Shown here: positions 7,105-10,260 of the stretch, in pieces
Layout: the number at the start of each line of letters is the position of its first letter
Numbering within the stretch: the stretch's first letter is position 1
Assembly (NCBI GenBank): GCA_021160415.1
Contig: JAGHCP010000082.1
Coordinates: 1 to 10,260, forward strand
Source: Desulfurococcales archaeon
Lineage (GTDB): Archaea > Thermoproteota > Thermoprotei_A > Sulfolobales > NBVN01
Direction of reading: 5' to 3'
DNA: 10,260 bases
The notes under the pieces: generated by a model
The model's database searches: none
The model's input: only the letters and a program-made list of their open reading frames with translations
What the model was told of the DNA's origin: nothing
Translations under genes and position numbers: made by a program

Positions 7105-8481
7105 TCACACCACCTCCGTTAAACCCTCAACCAGTAGGTCGATGTCTGCCTTTGTGTGTAGCTCAGTTACGCAAGTCAGGCATCCGTCCTTAAGCTCAGG
7201 GAAGAACCTCCCTAAGGGAGGACCGACGTGTATGTCCTTGGTTAGTAGCTTCGAGATCTTCTCCTCCACACTCCCCCCTAGCTTAACCGGCACTTCCCTA
7301 ACTACGAAGGCTTCAGGGAAGTACGGTGCTTTAACCCCTGCTTCATTGAGCTTCCTGATTAAATACTCCGTCCTCCCAAGTATTGCTTCACCGAGGTTCC
7401 TAAGCCCCGACCTCCCCAGTAGGGACACATACACCGCTGCAGCAATTGCTTCTAGGCCTGAGTTAGTGGTTATGTTCGACGTTGCCCTCTCCCTCCTTAT
7501 GTGTTGCTCCCTCGTCTGAAGGATCATCATATACCCCACCTGAGATCCGTCGACCGTGGTTGTAGCGCCAATCAGCCTTCCTGGGAGTTGCCTTATCAAT
7601 TCCTTGCGATCCATGATCCCGAATATGCCTGCTGAGGGCCCTCCGTAGTTCATCCCTAAGCCCAAGGGCTGTGCATCCCCGACCACTACGTCAGCCCCTA
7701 GCTTTCCAGGGGGTTGAATTACTCCTAGAAGGATAGGTGTTGAACCCACGATAGCTAGGGAGCCTACGTCGTGAGCTAAGTCTATCGCTGACTTAATCCT
7801 TTTCTCCAAGGCGCCGAAGAAGTTGGGGTTCTCGACGTACAACGCGGCGGTATCCTGATCCAGGAGTTCCTTAAGCCTTTCCTCGTCGAGGGATCCGTCG
7901 AGGCGTGAGTGAGGGGCTTCAACGACCTTGACGTCAAGCCCTGACACCCACGTCCTTATCACTTCCTTAGTTTCAGGGTGTGTTGAGGATGCGACAACCA
8001 CTTTGCGTCTCCCACGCTTTACCCTTAGAGCCATCCGCACCGCTTCAGCGGCCGCTGTGCTGCCGTTGTAGAGGGATGCGTTAACTATGTCGACCCCGTA
8101 GAGCTCAGCCATCAGGCTCTGATATTCGAAGAATGCCTGCAGCAACCCCTGAGCTATTTCTGGCTGGTAGGGGGTGTATGCGGTGTAGAACTCGGCTCGG
8201 GACGCTATGGCCTTAACCACTGAGGGGACGTAGTGCTGGCACACGCCACCCCCTATGAATGGGGGTGGGTTCCCGAACACCTTGTTCTTCTTGATTATTG
8301 ACATGAACTTCCTTCTAACCTCGTACTCGGAAAGCCTGCCGAAACCTATTTTGAGATCCCCCTTAAACCTCATGGGTAGGGGGATGTCAGCAAATAATTC
8401 CTCTATGTTTTCAATCCCTAAGAAGTTCATGATTTCCTCCTTAACCTTTGGGGATGAGTTAGGTATCCAGTGATGCGGCAT
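7105..8481 (-). CDS. gcvPA: Glycine dehydrogenase (decarboxylating) subunit 1
   Basis: This is the N-terminal-type half of the split P protein (458 residues, normal length), which pairs with GcvPB to form the active site. Conserved segments are IPNSSPKVKEEIMNFLGI (6-23), FIGGGVCQHYVP (75-86), YTAYTPYQPEIAQGLLQAF (99-117) and NASLYNGSTAAAEA (134-147). The start is ATG at 8481. Upstream there is only a weak GGTAGG/GGACGG stretch instead of a clear Shine-Dalgarno. It is the first gene of the leftward gcvPA-gcvPB operon and is divergent from gcvT, with which it shares a 119-base promoter region. The fold is intact, with no frameshift. Confidence 0.97.
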   Translation of the reverse strand: MPHHWIPNSSPKVKEEIMNFLGIENIEELFADIPLPMRFKGDLKIGFGRLSEYEVRRKFMSIIKKNKVFGNPPPFIGGGVCQHYVPSVVKAIASRAEFYTAYTPYQPEIAQGLLQAFFEYQSLMAELYGVDIVNASLYNGSTAAAEAVRMALRVKRGRRKVVVASSTHPETKEVIRTWVSGLDVKVVEAPHSRLDGSLDEERLKELLDQDTAALYVENPNFFGALEKRIKSAIDLAHDVGSLAIVGSTPILLGVIQPPGKLGADVVVGDAQPLGLGMNYGGPSAGIFGIMDRKELIRQLPGRLIGATTTVDGSQVGYMMILQTREQHIRRERATSNITTNSGLEAIAAAVYVSLLGRSGLRNLGEAILGRTEYLIRKLNEAGVKAPYFPEAFVVREVPVKLGGSVEEKISKLLTKDIHVGPPLGRFFPELKDGCLTCVTELHTKADIDLLVEGLTEVV

Positions 8482-8513
8482 TTTAACCCGTCCTACCTTA
8501 ATAGGGTGGCAGG

Positions 8514-8526
8514 AAATTAATTATTT
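8514..8526 (-). promoter_or_regulatory. Probable TATA box of the gcvPA-gcvPB operon
   Basis: The block AAATTAATTATTT is centred about 39 bases before the gcvPA ATG on the minus strand. The expected RNA start is near 8494, giving a leader of about 13 bases. It is one of two AT-rich blocks in the divergent region 8482-8600. Inferred from composition and spacing. Confidence 0.4.
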
Positions 8527-8555
8527 CATTACATAACGACGTAAAAACAGCACCA

Positions 8556-8566
8556 TTAACTTAATT
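8556..8566 (+). promoter_or_regulatory. Probable TATA box of gcvT-gcvH
   Basis: TTAACTTAATT is centred about 40 bases before the inferred gcvT start at 8601. A transcription start 26 bases downstream would fall at about 8587, just at the AGGAGGG Shine-Dalgarno, leaving a leader of about 14 bases. The purine-rich GTAAAAAC at 8541-8548 is an alternative. Weak to moderate support. Confidence 0.35.
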
Positions 8567-8586
8567 CCCCGCAAGTAATCATTGAT

Positions 8587-8593
8587 AGGAGGG
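8587..8593 (+). promoter_or_regulatory. Strong Shine-Dalgarno of gcvT, deciding a non-AUG start
   Basis: AGGAGGG is the best ribosome binding site in the window. Its GGAGG core ends 8 bases before ACG 8601 and 5 bases before ATC 8598. Other genes here have 9 bases from core to ATG, so ACG 8601 fits best. No ATG, GTG or TTG lies in frame between the TAG at 8586-8588 and ATG 8682. Confidence 0.7.
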
Positions 8594-8600
8594 ATTAATC

Positions 8601-9707
8601 ACGTTTGGGGAAGTACCTCTCGTAAACCTTCAGAAAGAGCTGGGAGGGAATCTCGGCGAGTTCGGCGGTTGGGTAACATCCATGGATTACGGTAACCCGG
8701 TTGAGGAGCACCTAAGCACGAGGACCTCCGTGAGTGTGTTTGACGTGTCACATATGGGCAGATACGTCGTTAAGGGCGGCGACGTCTACGACTTCTTCCA
8801 GAAAGCCGTTAGCAAAGACCTGAGGAAATTCCGGCAAGGCACGATGAGCGGCCCCGTCCTCCTCTTAAACGATGCTGGAGGCATTAAGGACGACATAATG
8901 CTTTACTATCTGAGGGATGATGAGTGGTTAGTTGTTGTGAACGCGCCCAACGTCGTTAAGGACAGGGAATGGCTCCTAAACCTTAAGGAGAGGTTCGGCT
9001 TCACCGATATCGAAATTGAGGACATAACTAAGGAAACGGTACTTGTGGCGATTCAAGGCCCGAAAGCGCCTGAGGTAATGGAGTCCCTAGGCGCGACATC
9101 CGAGGTCAAGAACATGAAAATACTTGAATTCATCCCTGAAGCCGAGATACTGGGGTCCCAAGCGACACTCATCAGCAGGTCCGGATGGACCGGTGAGGAA
9201 GTGAGGTCGTACGGGTTCGAGGTATGGACCAGCATTGAGCACGGAGCTAAAATATTCAGGGAAGCTGTTAAAGCCGGTGCCAAGCCTGCCGGGTTAATAG
9301 CTAGGGACAGCCTTCGGTTGGAGATGGGTTACCTGCTTTCAGGCGTTGACATGGATGAGTCAACTAATCCTATAGAGGTGAGGTACTGGCTGCCACTCAC
9401 CCTGGGGAAAACAGAGTGTGTAGGTTGTGAGGCCGTAATGAAGAAGTATGAGGAAGGTGTGGAGAAAGTGAGGATCGGATTCAAACTCAAGAAGGGGGAT
9501 AGGAGCATACCTAGACATGGGAACAAGATTTACGCCGGGAGCAATGAAATAGGGTACGTCACCAGCGGGGTTTACTCACCCATGCTCAAACGCGGTATAG
9601 GGATGGGGTACGTTAAAGCTACTCACGCATACGTAGGGTATAAACTTCAGGTTGAGATCAGAGGCAAGCTACATGAAGCTAAAATACTTGAGTTCCCATT
9701 AATATGA
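8601..9707 (+). CDS. gcvT: Aminomethyltransferase (glycine cleavage T protein), apparent non-canonical start
   Basis: GcvT releases ammonia from the aminomethyl-lipoyl arm of GcvH and transfers the one-carbon unit to tetrahydrofolate or an archaeal pterin. Family motifs, numbered from ACG 8601, are EEHLSTRTSVSVFDVSHMG (35-53), LLNDAGGIKDDIMLYYL (88-104) with the acidic pair D97-D98 expected at the cofactor site, AIQGPKA (151-157), SGWTGE (194-199) and ARDSLRLEMGY (234-244). The first ATG in frame is 8682. However, the 27 codons before it read VPLVNLQKELGG and FGGW, matching the conserved GcvT N-terminus (PL..LH..LGA...FAGW). Starting at 8682 would delete that segment. The frame is open back to the TAG at 8586-8588, so I place the start at ACG 8601 (368 residues, usual length); ATC 8598 is the alternative. 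A C-to-T change at 8602 would give a normal ATG. The stop overlaps the gcvH Shine-Dalgarno. Confidence 0.93.
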   Translation, partial: TFGEVPLVNLQKELGGNLGEFGGWVTSMDYGNPVEEHLSTRTSVSVFDVSHMGRYVVKGGDVYDFFQKAVSKDLRKFRQGTMSGPVLLLNDAGGIKDDIMLYYLRDDEWLVVVNAPNVVKDREWLLNLKERFGFTDIEIEDITKETVLVAIQGPKAPEVMESLGATSEVKNMKILEFIPEAEILGSQATLISRSGWTGEEVRSYGFEVWTSIEHGAKIFREAVKAGAKPAGLIARDSLRLEMGYLLSGVDMDESTNPIEVRYWLPLTLGKTECVGCEAVMKKYEEGVEKVRIGFKLKKGDRSIPRHGNKIYAGSNEIGYVTSGVYSPMLKRGIGMGYVKATHAYVGYKLQVEIRGKLHEAKILEFPLI

Positions 9708-9709
9708 GG
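9706..9709 (+). promoter_or_regulatory. Shine-Dalgarno of gcvH
   Basis: GAGG overlaps the gcvT stop (TGA 9705-9707) and lies 9 bases before ATG 9719, the same spacing as for the SlaB-like gene and gcvPB. This picks 9719 over the ATGs at 9704 and 9710. Confidence 0.65.
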
Positions 9710-9718
9710 ATGATTGAA

Positions 9719-10147
9719 ATGAGTGGGGACATAGTTGTGAAGACTAAGCTCGGCGAGTACCTGATTAAGGAGGGACTTCTCTACACAGAGACTGATGAGT
9801 GGATCAAGGTTGAAGGGGAGACAATAACTATGGGGATCACTGACTACGCACAGAAGAAATTGAAGTACATAGTTAACGTTGAGCTGCCGGAGCAAGGGGC
9901 TAAGGTTAGTAAAGGTGAGGCCGTCGTAACCCTCGAATCCGTTAAGTCCGTTGCGGACGTGTATTCACCTGTTGATGGGGAGGTTGTTGAAGTAAACGAG
10001 GAACTCCTTGACTCACCTGACCTCATAAATAAGGACCCTTACGGTAAGGGCTGGGTTCTAAAGATTAAATCCAGCAGCTCCATAGACACTTCCCAGTTCC
10101 TTACCCCTTCAGCCTATGCCGAGAAGGTTAAGAAGGAGGAGCAGTGA
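9719..10147 (+). CDS. gcvH: Glycine cleavage system H protein (lipoyl carrier)
   Basis: GcvH carries the aminomethyl intermediate between the P, T and L proteins on a lipoyl-lysine. This protein has 142 residues, the normal size. Family motifs are YTETDEWIKVEGETITMGIT (22-41), the YAQKKLKYIVNVELPEQG segment (43-60), and LESVKSVADVYSPVDGEV starting at L72, in which K76 is the lipoylated lysine. The NKDPYGKGWVLKI block then follows, typical of the GcvH C-terminus. ATG 9719 is chosen over 9704, which would overlap the gcvT stop, because of the Shine-Dalgarno spacing; the longer form would only add five residues. It is co-transcribed with gcvT, 11 bases apart. No lipoate ligase or lipoyl synthase is visible nearby. 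Confidence 0.95.
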   Translation: MSGDIVVKTKLGEYLIKEGLLYTETDEWIKVEGETITMGITDYAQKKLKYIVNVELPEQGAKVSKGEAVVTLESVKSVADVYSPVDGEVVEVNEELLDSPDLINKDPYGKGWVLKIKSSSSIDTSQFLTPSAYAEKVKKEEQ

Positions 10148-10161
10148 TTTTTAAGATATTA
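10148..10161 (+). promoter_or_regulatory. Oligo-T/TATA-like element between gcvH and the next gene
   Basis: TTTTTAAGATATTA follows the gcvH stop directly. The TTTTT (10148-10152) could end the gcvT-gcvH transcript. The same stretch is TATA-like and lies about 40-45 bases before ATG 10197, which would give a leader of roughly 18 bases. It may do both jobs. Confidence 0.3.
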
Positions 10162-10196
10162 ACTTCCTTAACATATGATTATATCGTGTAGGTACG

Positions 10197-10260
10197 ATGT
10201 ACTTGAGGCTTCCCCCCAAGATTAAGGTTTTGGAAGCTGCCGGCGCTATCGCTGACGGCA
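10197..10260 (+). CDS. Start of an unidentified protein gene, cut by the window end
   Basis: The ATG at 10197 opens a frame of 21 codons up to the window end, reading MYLRLPPKIKVLEAAGAIAD. It is preceded by a weak TAGGT Shine-Dalgarno-like motif and a TATA-like element after gcvH. The codon style (CTT, AGG, AAG, GTT) matches its neighbours. The ATG at 10174 is in another frame and stops after about 16 codons. There is too little sequence to assign a family; the segment looks like a soluble helical N-terminus with no signal peptide. It may be independent of the glycine cleavage genes. Confidence 0.5.
   Translation, partial: MYLRLPPKIKVLEAAGAIADG

Noticed and set aside
8482..8600. Glycine riboswitch between the divergent gcv operons
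   Set aside because: Glycine riboswitches are bacterial, the leaders predicted here are only about 13 bases, and no paired stems of that class are visible.
8682..8684. ATG as the true start of gcvT
   Set aside because: It lacks a Shine-Dalgarno and would remove 27 residues that match the conserved GcvT N-terminus.
9704..9706. ATG overlapping the gcvT stop as the gcvH start
   Set aside because: The GAGG site at 9706-9709 can only serve ATG 9719, at the spacing used by other genes here; the extra five residues are not part of the GcvH fold.

Overview
The window is archaeal and most likely from a thermophilic member of the Thermoproteota (Crenarchaeota). The evidence is an S-layer pair built like SlaA/SlaB, a TFIIB-type zinc-ribbon protein, a glycine decarboxylase split into two subunits, a COG3199-type NAD kinase, heavy use of AGG (Arg) and ATA (Ile) codons, Shine-Dalgarno (SD) motifs of the GAGGTGAT type, and TATA-like boxes with oligo-T stops. 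I see no mobile element, CRISPR array, rRNA or tRNA. Genes fill nearly all of the window, and no gene-free stretch exceeds about 180 bases.

Region 1 (1-2622, + strand) is a cell-surface operon. The 3' part of a large secreted protein made of repeated beta-sandwich domains (SlaA-like canopy) is followed 14 bases later by a 382-residue protein. That second protein has a signal peptide, two beta domains, a long coiled coil and a C-terminal membrane helix (SlaB-like stalk). Together they look like the S-layer lattice and its membrane anchor.

Region 2 (2800-5578) holds a START/CoxG-like two-domain protein (+), a small TFIIB-like zinc-ribbon/HTH protein (-) whose 3' end overlaps it tail to tail by 28 bases, and, divergent from that, an ATP-NAD kinase family gene (+).

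Region 3 (5586-10147) is the glycine cleavage system. gcvPA and gcvPB (both subunits of the P protein) run leftwards as an operon. gcvT and gcvH run rightwards from a shared 119-base intergenic promoter region. P decarboxylates glycine and loads aminomethyl on the lipoyl arm of H, and T transfers the one-carbon unit to a (methano)pterin/folate cofactor. The L protein (dihydrolipoyl dehydrogenase) and the lipoylation enzymes are not in the window. A new gene of unknown function begins at 10197 and runs off the right end.

The strongest oddity is gcvT. Its conserved N-terminus is coded upstream of the first ATG, yet the open frame has no ATG, GTG or TTG start there. A strong SD sits 8 bases before an ACG codon. 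Other points of interest are an inverted repeat covering the start of the NAD kinase gene, the reduced TFIIB-like protein, and the unassigned C-terminal domain of the START-like protein. I did not find a clearly new multi-gene system.
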